From NCBI GenBank assembly GCA_950073835.1, contig CATMRP010000008.1, positions 1 to 57,473 on the forward strand: a stretch of 57,473 nt of DNA. Direction: 5' to 3'. The position numbers were made by a program, and so were the translations under genes. The notes below the pieces were generated by a model. That model searched no databases. It saw only the letters and a program-made list of their open reading frames with translations, and was not told the origin of the DNA. Of this stretch, positions 22,487 through 31,086 are shown in pieces. The stretch comes from an uncultured Alteromonadaceae bacterium. Its GTDB lineage: Bacteria; Pseudomonadota; Gammaproteobacteria; Enterobacterales; Alteromonadaceae. Within the stretch, counting starts at the first letter, position 1. Each line of letters begins with the position of its first letter.

Positions 22487-22693
22487 TTAAGCGTCTTTAG
22501 GTGGTTCTTCGGATGGAACGTTATCGTCATCATCCGGGTCGGTCGGCTCATTAATAGAAAGTGTGGGATTGTTTTTTTCCTGCGCTAAGGTGGCTAAATA
22601 CTGCTCCAACTCAGCACGCTCTGCTGGCGTTAAATCATCAATATTCTGGCTCGGGTCAGTACCTAATTTTTCTAACAGAGAGATTGCACCCAT
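22487..22693 (-). CDS. Candidate split-borosin precursor peptide, 68 residues
   Basis: I start at ATG 22693, preceded by AAGGAG at 7 bases; a longer frame to 22753 exists but runs through the methyltransferase 3' end and lacks a ribosome site. The protein has a short helical N-terminus (ISLLEKLGTDPSQNIDDL), a second helix (TPAERAELEQYLATLAQ, 22-38) and then an unstructured tail (about 40-68) with NPTLSINEP followed by an acidic, Pro-rich end. This leader-plus-tail layout resembles SonA, the substrate of SonM in Shewanella, whose N-terminal borosin-binding helices precede the methylated core. The core would be around TLSINEP. The methyltransferase stop overlaps this gene's ribosome site, implying coupling. 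Substrate status is inference. Confidence 0.6.
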   Translation of the reverse strand: MGAISLLEKLGTDPSQNIDDLTPAERAELEQYLATLAQEKNNPTLSINEPTDPDDDDNVPSEEPPKDA

Positions 22694-22706
22694 AGATTGC
22701 TCCTTA

Positions 22707-23525
22707 TTATAAGCCTGATGCTTTATTTGTATTTTTATCATGCGTCGCCGCATAAATCGACTTTAATCGTGTGACAATTTCATCATTCGGGATTAAGCGC
22801 CTTCCGGGTGGGATCACCAGCGTCGAAATTAACGAAATATCCGCCTCTGGCAATTCATCCAGGCGTTGCCAGATGATCCGCGGTTGCTGAGTGGGCAAAA
22901 AAGGCGACTCATATATCGCTACCTTATGTGATGGCGCATAATACTCATGCAACATATCGACCAGAACCTGTCTTTCCGGCGCGCCGGTCAGACGCGGCGT
23001 GAGAGATAAGTCACCAGCATGACCCAACTGCCACAATATAACATAGGCACTGGGGTCGAGCTGACGTTGATAAAACATAAATTGACTTGCCTCAAACTGC
23101 TGGCAGCCATAAGCTCCTGGATCGATGCCCATATCTGCGTACAAACAGGCATCGGCTGATATACCCGGCTCCATCCACGCCTGGTATCCTTCTTCTTGAG
23201 CCTGTCGAATACTGTAGTGAGGCACCTGGGCAAACACCCCCGGGTGACCGTAAAAAACACCAACGACTTTTTTATTGTTACGGACCTCTTCGAGCAAGGC
23301 GTCCTGCATCTGACAGTAGGTATTGCGACGATCCTTATTGTCGGCATACAAATGCTGTAACGAATAGGTACGGGGGTTGAAAGTCGCCAGCCATTTCTCA
23401 ATAACCGGATGACAGCTGGTAAACACCACATCGGCCTGTTGGATATGATTTTTACAGCGCTCGGTCATATGTGCCCCGAGAATCATGCCAGGCCCGACAC
23501 ACACCAACGATCCCTTATTATTCAT
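22707..23525 (-). CDS. SonM-like borosin peptide backbone alpha-N-methyltransferase
   Basis: A 272-residue tetrapyrrole-methylase-fold (TP_methylase) SAM enzyme. It resembles Shewanella SonM, which N-methylates backbone amides of a separate peptide (split borosin), and the catalytic half of fungal OphMA. Features seen: the SAM loop GSLVCVGPG at 5-13, Tyr60, the DRRNTY segment (Arg66/67, Tyr70) in the region of the catalytic Arg/Tyr residues, YGHPGVF at 92-98, GISADACLYADMGIDP at 121-136 and FEASQFM at 144-150. The start at ATG 23525 (after AGGGAAAAG) begins MNNKGSLV; an ATG 15 bases upstream is possible. Porphyrin-pathway methylases share the fold but not the GIDP/FEASQFM pattern, and no cobalamin or haem genes are nearby. 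The candidate substrate follows after 13 bases. Confidence 0.85.
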   Translation of the reverse strand: MNNKGSLVCVGPGMILGAHMTERCKNHIQQADVVFTSCHPVIEKWLATFNPRTYSLQHLYADNKDRRNTYCQMQDALLEEVRNNKKVVGVFYGHPGVFAQVPHYSIRQAQEEGYQAWMEPGISADACLYADMGIDPGAYGCQQFEASQFMFYQRQLDPSAYVILWQLGHAGDLSLTPRLTGAPERQVLVDMLHEYYAPSHKVAIYESPFLPTQQPRIIWQRLDELPEADISLISTLVIPPGRRLIPNDEIVTRLKSIYAATHDKNTNKASGL

Positions 23526-23680
23526 TCTTTTCCCTGTCATTAATGTAAAAATTGCTTGTATTATCAGTTAACTTTTCGACATTGTGAACTCATCAATTGA
23601 CTAATAGCAACATTAAGCATTTAGCCAACCAGCAATCCCTTGTTACAATCACGCCAATGACAGCAGTTTATGGTAAAACC

Positions 23681-24688
23681 ATGCGTAAACAGATTTACAT
23701 TGCCTATACCGGCGGTACCATCGGTATGCAGCCTTCTTCTCAGGGCTATGTGCCAGCAGCCGGCTTCCTGGCCAAAACTCTGGCCTCAATGCCGGAATTT
23801 CATCGTCCGGAAATGCCACAGTTCACGCTGCGTGAATATGACGAGCTAATGGACTCATCAGATATGAGTCCGGCTAACTGGCAATTTATCGCCGATGATA
23901 TCGCAGCGAATTATCACAAATTTGATGGCTTTATTATCCTCCACGGCACCGACACCATGGCGTATACCGCCTCGGCACTGAGTTTTATGTTACAGGGCCT
24001 GAGTAAACCGGTGATTGTGACCGGCTCGCAAATTCCGTTGGCGGAACTGCGCTCTGATGGTCAGGTGAATTTATTAAATGCACTGTATATTGCCGCCAAT
24101 TACCCCATTGCTGAAGTCAGCCTGTTTTTTAATAACAAGCTGTTTCGCGGTAACCGCAGCCGCAAGGTAGATGCAGATGGCTTCGATGCTTTCGACTCTC
24201 CCAACTTCCCGCCTCTGCTAGAAGCGGGAATTAATATTCGGGTTAAGGCTGGTAAGATTGCCGAACCCGACCACAGCGAACTGAAAGTGAGCAAGGTGAC
24301 CGCCCAGCCCATTGGTTTGGTGAGTCTGTATCCCGGGATCTCGCCTATGGTGATCGAGAATACCCTACAACAACCGGTTAACGCGCTCATCTTGCTCAGC
24401 TATGGCGTGGGTAACGCGCCTCAGAACAAACAACTGCTAACCCAGCTGGAAACCGCCGCAGCACGAGAAATCGTGGTGGTTAACTGCACCCAATGCTTTA
24501 AGGGCCGGGTGAATATGGGCGGTTATAAAACCGGTCACGGCCTGTCTCAGGCCGGGGTAGTTTCCGGCTTTGACATGACACCGGAGGCCACGTTAGCAAA
24601 ATTACATTACCTGCTCAGCCAGTCACTGTCATTCGACGAGCTTAAACGCCAGCTTGGCCAGAGCTTGCAGGGTGAACTGAGTAATTAA
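23681..24688 (+). CDS. ansA: Cytoplasmic L-asparaginase type I
   Basis: Hydrolyses L-asparagine to aspartate and ammonia. From ATG 23681 the 335 residues (E. coli AnsA 338) begin MRKQIYIAYTGGTIGM, with the first catalytic Thr in YTGGTIG and the second in LHGTDTMAYT; IVTGSQIPLAELRSDGQ is also nearly identical to E. coli. Longer in-frame starts exist at TTG 23597 and ATG 23657, but they add residues with no counterpart. No signal peptide, in keeping with type I. Divergent from the borosin methyltransferase. In E. coli ansA sits beside sppA and ydjA, which here are at the far right end. Confidence 0.95.
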   Translation: MRKQIYIAYTGGTIGMQPSSQGYVPAAGFLAKTLASMPEFHRPEMPQFTLREYDELMDSSDMSPANWQFIADDIAANYHKFDGFIILHGTDTMAYTASALSFMLQGLSKPVIVTGSQIPLAELRSDGQVNLLNALYIAANYPIAEVSLFFNNKLFRGNRSRKVDADGFDAFDSPNFPPLLEAGINIRVKAGKIAEPDHSELKVSKVTAQPIGLVSLYPGISPMVIENTLQQPVNALILLSYGVGNAPQNKQLLTQLETAAAREIVVVNCTQCFKGRVNMGGYKTGHGLSQAGVVSGFDMTPEATLAKLHYLLSQSLSFDELKRQLGQSLQGELSN

Positions 24689-24703
24689 CAGGAACACACA
24701 AAC

Positions 24704-25540
24704 ATGCAGTATTCAGGAACTCTCAGAAAGATGCGCGTCAGCACCGATGCCGAGCACGTAGCCCACTATGAATTGCCGGTAGGCGATAATTCGGTGGCTA
24801 TGAACCCACTGATCGGGAAATCAGTCAGCGTGGCGCACACCGGCAATATTTATTGCACCCACTGCCAGCGTAAAACCAAAAAAAGTTTTAATCAGGGCTA
24901 TTGTTACCCCTGCGTGATCTCACTGGCCCAGTGCGACACCTGTATTATTAAACCCGAAAAGTGCCATTACCATGAAGGCACCTGCCGCGAGCCTGAGTGG
25001 GGAGAAGAGAACTGTTTTTCCGACCATTTTGTTTATCTGGCCAATACCGGCAACCTGAAAGTGGGCATTACCCGCCATGTCACCGACGGCATTTCCAGCC
25101 GCTGGATTGATCAGGGTGCCAGCCAGGCAACCGTTATGTTAAGAGTCCCCGATCGCCTGACCAGCGGTAAGGTTGAACAGCTATGTACGCAGTATATTGG
25201 TGATAAAACTAACTGGCGGACCATGCTTAAAGGGCAGCCTGAGCAGCAGGATCTGATTGCCCTGAAACATCAGATGCTCGAAAAACTGACCGATGATTTA
25301 GCTCAGATTACCGCCGATAAAGGCATACAGGCGGTGACTACGGTGGATGATGTAAGTCATGAAATTGGCTACCCGGTTGACGAGTACCCGGTAAAGATTA
25401 AATCCATAAATCTGGATAAAACGCCGGAATTCAGCGGCGTATTAACCGGTATCAAAGGCCAGTACTGGATGCTGGACGGTGACCGGGTAATTAATATTCG
25501 TAAATATGCTGGCTATGAGGTGGACTTCAGCGCCGATTAA
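24704..25540 (+). CDS. DUF2797 protein with zinc-binding cysteines
   Basis: A 278-residue protein of the DUF2797 family. The N-terminal third holds a cysteine cluster (CTHC, CYPC, CDTC, C-x-Y-H-E-x-x-C) that looks like paired zinc knuckles. The middle, YLANTGNLKVGITR, resembles a GIY-YIG-like strand-turn but the usual catalytic set is not clearly present. It follows ansA after 15 bases, so the two are likely one operon. Function is unknown; the conserved cysteines suggest a nucleic-acid or protein-binding role. Confidence 0.75.
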   Translation: MQYSGTLRKMRVSTDAEHVAHYELPVGDNSVAMNPLIGKSVSVAHTGNIYCTHCQRKTKKSFNQGYCYPCVISLAQCDTCIIKPEKCHYHEGTCREPEWGEENCFSDHFVYLANTGNLKVGITRHVTDGISSRWIDQGASQATVMLRVPDRLTSGKVEQLCTQYIGDKTNWRTMLKGQPEQQDLIALKHQMLEKLTDDLAQITADKGIQAVTTVDDVSHEIGYPVDEYPVKIKSINLDKTPEFSGVLTGIKGQYWMLDGDRVINIRKYAGYEVDFSAD

Positions 25541-25546
25541 CTCACT

Positions 25547-25577
25547 CAGGCAGGCCTGATTAACTCAGACCTGCCTG
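25547..25577. terminator. Convergent terminator hairpin
   Basis: CAGGCAGG (25547-25554) pairs with CCTGCCTG (25570-25577), and an inner CTGA/TCAG extends the stem across a single mismatch. It lies between the converging DUF2797 gene and the 71-residue gene. T tracts on either side are weak. Confidence 0.5.
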
Positions 25578-25583
25578 CTTGTA

Positions 25584-25799
25584 TCAGACTTCCTCGCCAT
25601 CCATCTGACTTGCCAAATCGTCTAGCTCACCTAAGGTCGAATCAAAACCTTCCGTTTTAATCCGGTAGCTCACCTTTACATGATGATTTGTCTGGCCGTA
25701 TTTCACCACCAGTTGTTCAGCGTCAAAGTGCTTCACCGTGTTTAAAAACCGGTAAGCCAGCGGCTGCGAGGGAAATTTATATTCAACACTGTTTTTCAC
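25584..25799 (-). CDS. Small conserved-looking protein of unknown function
   Basis: A 71-residue acidic protein starting at GTG 25799, with GGAGAAG placed 7-8 bases upstream inside the end of the DUF349 gene. Strand-rich pattern (VEYKFPSQPLAYRFLN, QLVVKYGQ, HHVKVSYRI) followed by an acidic tail; I do not recognise the family. It starts 3 bases after the stop of the DUF349 gene and is the last gene of that operon, so a role linked to its larger partner is plausible. Confidence 0.6.
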   Translation of the reverse strand: MKNSVEYKFPSQPLAYRFLNTVKHFDAEQLVVKYGQTNHHVKVSYRIKTEGFDSTLGELDDLASQMDGEEV

Positions 25800-25802
25800 T
25801 AC

Positions 25803-28583
25803 TTACGCTTCTCCGGGTAAGCCAAAATGCACACAGACAGCAAATAACCGTCGCCGGAAAGGCAGGGTGTCGAGTTCAGCCAGCACAGCCTGGCTGGCCA
25901 GCAACTCGCCAATCAAAGGATAAGCCGATGGCAGTGCCTCGCCGTTGAGCTTGGCCTGCATCAGTTGTAGTTGCACCGTTGAGCGCAGCGAGCCATCCGC
26001 TTCTGGTGAGTCCAGTTGCGCCAATACCTCTAAGGTGAGCAAAGTTTTCAGCCAGTCCTGGGATTCGGCGAGGCCATTGCCTTTAAACCACAAAGACGGT
26101 AATGCCGGATACTCGGTTTGCAGTGCCGAAGCGGGCTGTTTAGCGGTAAGCACCTGTTCCAGCATTTGTTCTGTCGCACTGGCAAAGGCTTCGTTGAGCT
26201 GTTGTTCAACCGCTGCATCAAGGGTTGCCTGTGCCGCGACCAGCTCTTTTGTCAGTGTTTTTTGAAGCTTGCTGTCGTTCACCTCTTTTAACGCCAACTG
26301 GCACTCATCCAGCATTTGCTGAATATCACCGGGGGATGTTTGCTCGCTCTGCAGGGCCTGCTGAACCCGCTGCAATTGTTCACGCCACTGACTAGCGGCT
26401 TGCGATTGTGCAGCTTTCTGTTCGGCCTGCACCGACTTAGCCCGGTTAAACAGATTGTCATTAGCGGCCTTAAACGCAAACCACAGTTTCGATTCAAAGC
26501 GCTTACCCGCCGGGCCGATGGTTTTCCACCGGGCCTGCAAGGCCTTGGCCTGTGTTCTGGCCTGATGAACGTCGTCGAGCTCATTCAGGGCGTTAACCTC
26601 ATCAATAAGTGCCTGCTTGGCCTGACGGTTTTGCTGTAACCAAGGGGCAATCACCTCGGTAACTGCGCTGCAAGCCTGGTCCCAGGTTTCGCGTAACTGG
26701 CGGTAACGCTCGCTGTCGGTTTGTCCGGCCTGCTGCCACTGTTTTTTGAGGGCCTCAAACTGCTGAAACTGCTGCGCCGGCTCATCTGATTGGGCGGCTA
26801 GTACTAGCATCTGCTCAATCAATTGCTGACGCTCGGCGGCCGCCTTGTCGTTTTGTAACTCCAGTTCGGCGTAATAGCGGCGGCACGGCTCAAACGCCTT
26901 TTCCAGCAGTTCGTCAAAGCGAGTATTTAAGGCCTGATCTTCTACCGTATTTGACTCACCCAGACTCTGCCACTGCTGCCTGAGGTATTTGATTGAACGT
27001 GCCCTGCCCGGCATATCATTCTGACTTTCCTGCAGCAGCGCTTCGGCCTGTTCAATAAGTTCCGGCTTACGCGGTGCCGCCAGATAAATCTGCCAGCCTT
27101 CCAACCGGGCAATTTGATCGCGGGTTTGCTCGAAACGTTTTTCCAGCATAGCCTGGGTATCAGACGGCAGGCTCTGATAATCTTTTTCAAGCTGCTGGAA
27201 GCGCGCCATGGCAGCCCGGTATTTGCCCTGCTCTACCATGTTATTGATGATGTTAATGTGCTTGCGACAGTGCTTAAGGTGGCGCTGCTGACTGGACTGG
27301 CGCTGTTGTTCGCGGACTTTTAATTGTTCTACTAGCGTTTGCCATTGGGAACGTAAAAATGCCGGTACTACGGCCATTGAAGCAGTTTGTTCACGCCAGC
27401 TGGTTTTAATCTCGTCGAGCTGCCAGCTAACGTTGTCATCCAACAACCACTGCTGCCAGGTATGTAACTGTGTTTGCAGGGCCGCTACCTGACGCTGTAA
27501 ATCCGGCAGTCGATCCCAAATGTGCCGGTAACTCTCCAGCATACTTTCAATTTCTTCCGTTGGCTCAGCGTACTCTTGTAATGCCGCCAACGCGTTTTCC
27601 GCTTTTTCAACCGCCTGTTGAAACACCGTTACTTCACCCAGAGTCAGACTGAGTATTTGCTCGCCCTGCAGTTGCTTATGCAGTCGTTTGACTTCTGCCA
27701 CAGTTGCACTACAGACCTGTTGAGCTTCTTTTTGGGCGGCGGCGCGCTGTTGAGCTTCAAACTCCGGTTTAAGACGGGCTAATAAAGCTGAAACGCGTTC
27801 GTTGAGGGACGCGAGTTTGGCTTCATATTCCTGCCGTGCTTCGTCATCCAGGCAGCCAAAATCGGCTTTAAGAACCTGATAGTCCTCGTTAAGCGAGATC
27901 TGGTCAGCACTAATTTGCTCGAAATCCGATTTATCCAGTAACGCCAGCAATTTCGATAGCACCAGGGTCACTTCCCGACCCAATCGAACCGGTTTTTGTG
28001 CCAGTTCCTGCAAATAGTTGAGGCGCTCTGATAACGCCTGTTGCAACGTTACATCGGTTGCCTTACGCAGCAGCTTTTGCAACAAATCGGAATCCTGACT
28101 GTTATCGATGATAACGAGTTTTAGCGCCGATTCGGGAGTGGCTGAAAACAACTGTTGGGTAAAACTGCTGCGCCCGAACTTGTTGAGGATATCCAGGCAA
28201 AAGGTTTTATCCTGATGTAATTCGGTCATCAGCGGCAGACATTTAATCACCTGTTCCGCCGGGGCAGATTTTAACAGGTACTCCTTGATTTCTTGCTGAC
28301 TGATCTCAGCATTACCATCAATCAGGGCGCATTCGACCCTGGCCTGTACGGCGGTAACTAACCGCGGCTCTTTGGCAATCTGCGACATTTTCAGCCACAG
28401 GGCAAACGAGTTGAGCTTTTCCAGAGCCGCCAGGCTAACTGCCGCGGCCGAGTCATTAAAGGCTAATTCATGCAGGATGCGTCTTTCGTTAGGCGAATCT
28501 GGCGATAATTTTTCAATGGCTTTAATTCTTGTGTCCGGATCATTACTACTATGGGAAGGCGAAAAAAATCGACTAAATATCAT
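25803..28583 (-). CDS. Large coiled-coil DUF349 protein
   Basis: A 926-residue protein, almost entirely helical and Gln-rich. The N-terminal part (about 1-170) looks like HEAT-type repeats, followed by long coiled coils. Three DUF349-type repeats in the C-terminal half share an L-x-x-x-W core (LRQQWQSLGES, LKKQWQQAGQT, LQARWKTIGPAGKRFESKLW). I start at ATG 28583, which overlaps the end of yeaC by 11 bases (GATGATATTTAG); the frame extends further upstream only into yeaC. DUF349 proteins are widespread in gammaproteobacteria without firm function. Confidence 0.8.
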   Translation of the reverse strand: MIFSRFFSPSHSSNDPDTRIKAIEKLSPDSPNERRILHELAFNDSAAAVSLAALEKLNSFALWLKMSQIAKEPRLVTAVQARVECALIDGNAEISQQEIKEYLLKSAPAEQVIKCLPLMTELHQDKTFCLDILNKFGRSSFTQQLFSATPESALKLVIIDNSQDSDLLQKLLRKATDVTLQQALSERLNYLQELAQKPVRLGREVTLVLSKLLALLDKSDFEQISADQISLNEDYQVLKADFGCLDDEARQEYEAKLASLNERVSALLARLKPEFEAQQRAAAQKEAQQVCSATVAEVKRLHKQLQGEQILSLTLGEVTVFQQAVEKAENALAALQEYAEPTEEIESMLESYRHIWDRLPDLQRQVAALQTQLHTWQQWLLDDNVSWQLDEIKTSWREQTASMAVVPAFLRSQWQTLVEQLKVREQQRQSSQQRHLKHCRKHINIINNMVEQGKYRAAMARFQQLEKDYQSLPSDTQAMLEKRFEQTRDQIARLEGWQIYLAAPRKPELIEQAEALLQESQNDMPGRARSIKYLRQQWQSLGESNTVEDQALNTRFDELLEKAFEPCRRYYAELELQNDKAAAERQQLIEQMLVLAAQSDEPAQQFQQFEALKKQWQQAGQTDSERYRQLRETWDQACSAVTEVIAPWLQQNRQAKQALIDEVNALNELDDVHQARTQAKALQARWKTIGPAGKRFESKLWFAFKAANDNLFNRAKSVQAEQKAAQSQAASQWREQLQRVQQALQSEQTSPGDIQQMLDECQLALKEVNDSKLQKTLTKELVAAQATLDAAVEQQLNEAFASATEQMLEQVLTAKQPASALQTEYPALPSLWFKGNGLAESQDWLKTLLTLEVLAQLDSPEADGSLRSTVQLQLMQAKLNGEALPSAYPLIGELLASQAVLAELDTLPFRRRLFAVCVHFGLPGEA

Positions 28584-28866
28584 CCTGTTTAAACCGCGCA
28601 ATGGATTGTTCATTAGACTGGCTTTCGCGTAATTCGCGACGCAGCTCACTTTTGCTCTTGTGGATAATTTCGCCACTTTCACCAACGGTCATATGTTCGT
28701 TGGATTGAGCGACTCTGGCCTGGTACAACAATACCGCCTGCAGACAGTTTTCTTTTTGTTCGTCAGACAGCACCTTGCCGTCAGGCCATTTACCCGTTTC
28801 GACAGCCTGACGCAAACGCTCGTAAACGTCTGGCGTCATGGCAGCGAGAAGTTGTTCTACATTCAT
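28573..28866 (-). CDS. yeaC: YeaC-like DUF1315 protein
   Basis: A 97-residue DUF1315 protein (E. coli YeaC, 90 residues). Begins MNVEQLLAAMTPDVYERLRQAVETG and contains WPDGKVLSDEQKENCLQAVLLYQ, the conserved core. Stop and start overlap both neighbours: 4 bases with the zinc-ribbon gene upstream and 11 bases with the DUF349 gene downstream, so all three are translated together. No function is established. Confidence 0.88.
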   Translation of the reverse strand: MNVEQLLAAMTPDVYERLRQAVETGKWPDGKVLSDEQKENCLQAVLLYQARVAQSNEHMTVGESGEIIHKSKSELRRELRESQSNEQSIARFKQDDI

Positions 28867-29192
28867 TTACTCGACCGTTTTAAAAGCACAATTCGCACGC
28901 GATTAATGCCATACCATAAGAAACCGATAACACAGGCCATCAGGGCTGCAGAATGCTGGGTGTCGCCTGGCGCAACACCACCCCAGTACATAAAGCCGAA
29001 ACCACCTATAAATAACAGCATCGCGAGCATCGACTGGTTTTGGATGCTGTGCATCTTCTTAAACCGTTTCATATTCTCTTTGCGTTCAATATCCTCAACC
29101 GAGGCTTCACCATAAGAGAAATCGCAGTTAGGGCAAGTCTTGGCTTTATCTGACATCTTCTTACCACACGACGGACAATCAATTAACGCCAT
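28863..29192 (-). CDS. Zinc-ribbon membrane protein
   Basis: A 109-residue protein starting at ATG 29192 with AGAGGAGA 6-7 bases upstream; the longer frame to 29297 has no ribosome site. The N-terminus is a two-CxxC zinc ribbon (CPSCGKKMSDKAKTCPNC, residues 6-23), and two membrane segments follow (about 56-74 and 83-101). First gene of the operon with yeaC, the DUF349 gene and the 71-residue gene. Function unknown; zinc ribbon plus two membrane spans is typical of small regulatory or scaffold proteins. Confidence 0.75.
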   Translation of the reverse strand: MALIDCPSCGKKMSDKAKTCPNCDFSYGEASVEDIERKENMKRFKKMHSIQNQSMLAMLLFIGGFGFMYWGGVAPGDTQHSAALMACVIGFLWYGINRVRIVLLKRSSK

Positions 29193-29301
29193 TCTATCTC
29201 CTCTAATCGTTATTTCCGGGTGACACACTGTGGTTGCTGACAGGCGCCCGCAAAAGACCTCGCTGCGCACAGGATTCAACAGACAGTACAACACCATATC
29301 A

Positions 29302-29328
29302 AAAAGCCAGGAGTTAGCCCTGGCTTTT
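29302..29328 (-). terminator. Bidirectional rho-independent terminator
   Basis: AAAAGCCAGG (29302-29311) and CCTGGCTTTT (29319-29328) form a 10-bp perfect stem with a 7-base loop. A/T runs lie on both flanks. It ends the AGCS symporter transcript read on the minus strand. Confidence 0.8.
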
Positions 29329-29384
29329 AAAAAACACTGCCGGCATCAGTGTTTTTACTGACAGAAACCGGCTCTGGTTTACTT

Positions 29385-31052
29385 TTACTTTTCGTTCTCT
29401 TTTACACGCTGCCAGTAATCATCGACAGTCGCTTTCATCTCTTTACTCAGTAATACTATACCGAACAGGTTAGGCAGGGTCATTACCACTATAGCCACCG
29501 CAGAAAGTGCCCATACCAGGGTTGTATCAGAGAATGAGGCCCAAACAAACCCGGCCACATAAATAACCCGGTACGGCATGATTGAACGTGGCCCTAACAA
29601 ATAGGTCATGGCACGGTCACCGTAGTAAGACCAGGCGATGGCGGTTGAGAAGGCAAACAACAGCAAACCAATCGAGACAATGTACTGGCCAAAATCACCA
29701 AACCAGCCACGGGTAAAGGCAATGGTTGTCAGCGAGGCTGAGTGAACCAGAGACTTACCCTGAATAATCAGGTTTTCTTTAAGCGGCTTACCCTCTTTAA
29801 TTTGCAGGGTACCAGAAAAAGGATCTTCGCTCCCCACCAGATACTGCACATCCTCAGCTACCGAACGAGCGTTTATGAGCGTGAAGCCTCCGGTGACAGC
29901 AGAACCATTAACCACGGTAATAGCACCGGTATAACTTTCAACTTCGTTGCCATCAACACTGTTTAAGAAACCGTAAAGTTCTGACTTATCGGTTTCCACT
30001 GTGTCGCTATACTCACCGGCCACAAACACCATGTCTGAACGGTCAAATACGTTTTCGTGTTTTTCTTTCCACACACCCGATGACAAAATCACCAGACCGG
30101 TAATAGTACAAATGATAATGGTATCGATAAACGGCTCAAGCAGTGACACCATGCCTTCCGAAGCAGGCTCTTTGGTTTTGGCCGCCGCGTGAGCGATAGG
30201 TGCTGAACCCTGACCGGCTTCGTTAGAGAATAATCCCCGGTTAACCCCGCGGTTAAATGCATAAGCCAGTGACGCACCAAGGAATCCCCCTGCTGCCGCT
30301 GAACCGGTAAAGGCATCGCTGATCACCGCCGCAAAAGATGGCGCTACATTTTCAATGTTGGCAAAAATTACCGCCAGCGCACCAATCAGATAGACCACCG
30401 CCATAAAGGGCACAACCCGCGCAGTAAACGCCGCAATCCGCTGGATGCCACCAAGAATAACCAGTGCCAGTAAAATACCCAGTATGCTACCGACGATCCA
30501 GGGCTCAAAACCAAAGGTGGTTTCGATACTGGTGGCAATACCGTTACTCTGTGGCAGGTTACCGGTACCAAAAGACGATATAACCGTGGCGATGGCAAAT
30601 GCAACCGCCAGCCATTTCATATTCAAGCCACGGTCCATAAAATACATTGGGCCACCAGCCATGGTGCCATCTTCGGTTTTCACCCGGTATTTGTGTGACA
30701 GCGTGACTTCAACAAATTTGGTTGTCATACCTAAAAATGCCGTTGCCCACATCCAGAACAATGCCGCCGGACCACCGAGGAAAATAGCAAATGCCACACC
30801 ACTGATGTTACCTGTACCGACGGTGCCGGATAACGCGGTGGTCAGCGCCCGAAAGTGCGTGGTATCGCCCGGATCGTCGTTATGATCGTACTTGCCGGTA
30901 ACCACTTTCCACGCATGCTTAAAAAAACGAATTTGCGGAAATTTGAGATAAATCGTAAAAAACAGACCTACGCCTAACAGTACAAAGGGAAACCAGTCGG
31001 CTCCCCCGAGCATCCCGTCAAGCGACGTTAAAAAATTAAACAAGCCTTCCAA
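29385..31052 (-). CDS. Sodium:alanine/glycine symporter, AGCS family
   Basis: Inner-membrane transporter that couples Na+ to uptake of alanine or glycine. The 555 residues contain the AGCS signature [12 protein letters not shown] near residue 75 and the conserved [19 protein letters not shown]. About 10-11 membrane segments. Usual members are 440-490 residues; the excess is a hydrophilic insert of roughly 110 residues (about 330-440) between membrane segments, rich in Gly, Asp and Val and looking beta-rich. Single gene with its own terminator; substrate not determinable. Confidence 0.93.
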   Translation of the reverse strand: MEGLFNFLTSLDGMLGGADWFPFVLLGVGLFFTIYLKFPQIRFFKHAWKVVTGKYDHNDDPGDTTHFRALTTALSGTVGTGNISGVAFAIFLGGPAALFWMWATAFLGMTTKFVEVTLSHKYRVKTEDGTMAGGPMYFMDRGLNMKWLAVAFAIATVISSFGTGNLPQSNGIATSIETTFGFEPWIVGSILGILLALVILGGIQRIAAFTARVVPFMAVVYLIGALAVIFANIENVAPSFAAVISDAFTGSAAAGGFLGASLAYAFNRGVNRGLFSNEAGQGSAPIAHAAAKTKEPASEGMVSLLEPFIDTIIICTITGLVILSSGVWKEKHENVFDRSDMVFVAGEYSDTVETDKSELYGFLNSVDGNEVESYTGAITVVNGSAVTGGFTLINARSVAEDVQYLVGSEDPFSGTLQIKEGKPLKENLIIQGKSLVHSASLTTIAFTRGWFGDFGQYIVSIGLLLFAFSTAIAWSYYGDRAMTYLLGPRSIMPYRVIYVAGFVWASFSDTTLVWALSAVAIVVMTLPNLFGIVLLSKEMKATVDDYWQRVKENEK

Positions 31053-31086
31053 ACCAGTTTCCCCTTGTTGTTAATGTTTATTGTTG

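Noticed and set aside
22694-22753. Longer start for the 68-residue peptide
   Set aside because: Would lie inside the methyltransferase gene, with no ribosome site; ATG 22693 has a strong one.
22707-23525. Cobalamin or sirohaem pathway methyltransferase
   Set aside because: Shares only the fold; the SonM-type motifs and the adjacent small peptide gene fit a borosin enzyme better, and no tetrapyrrole genes are nearby.
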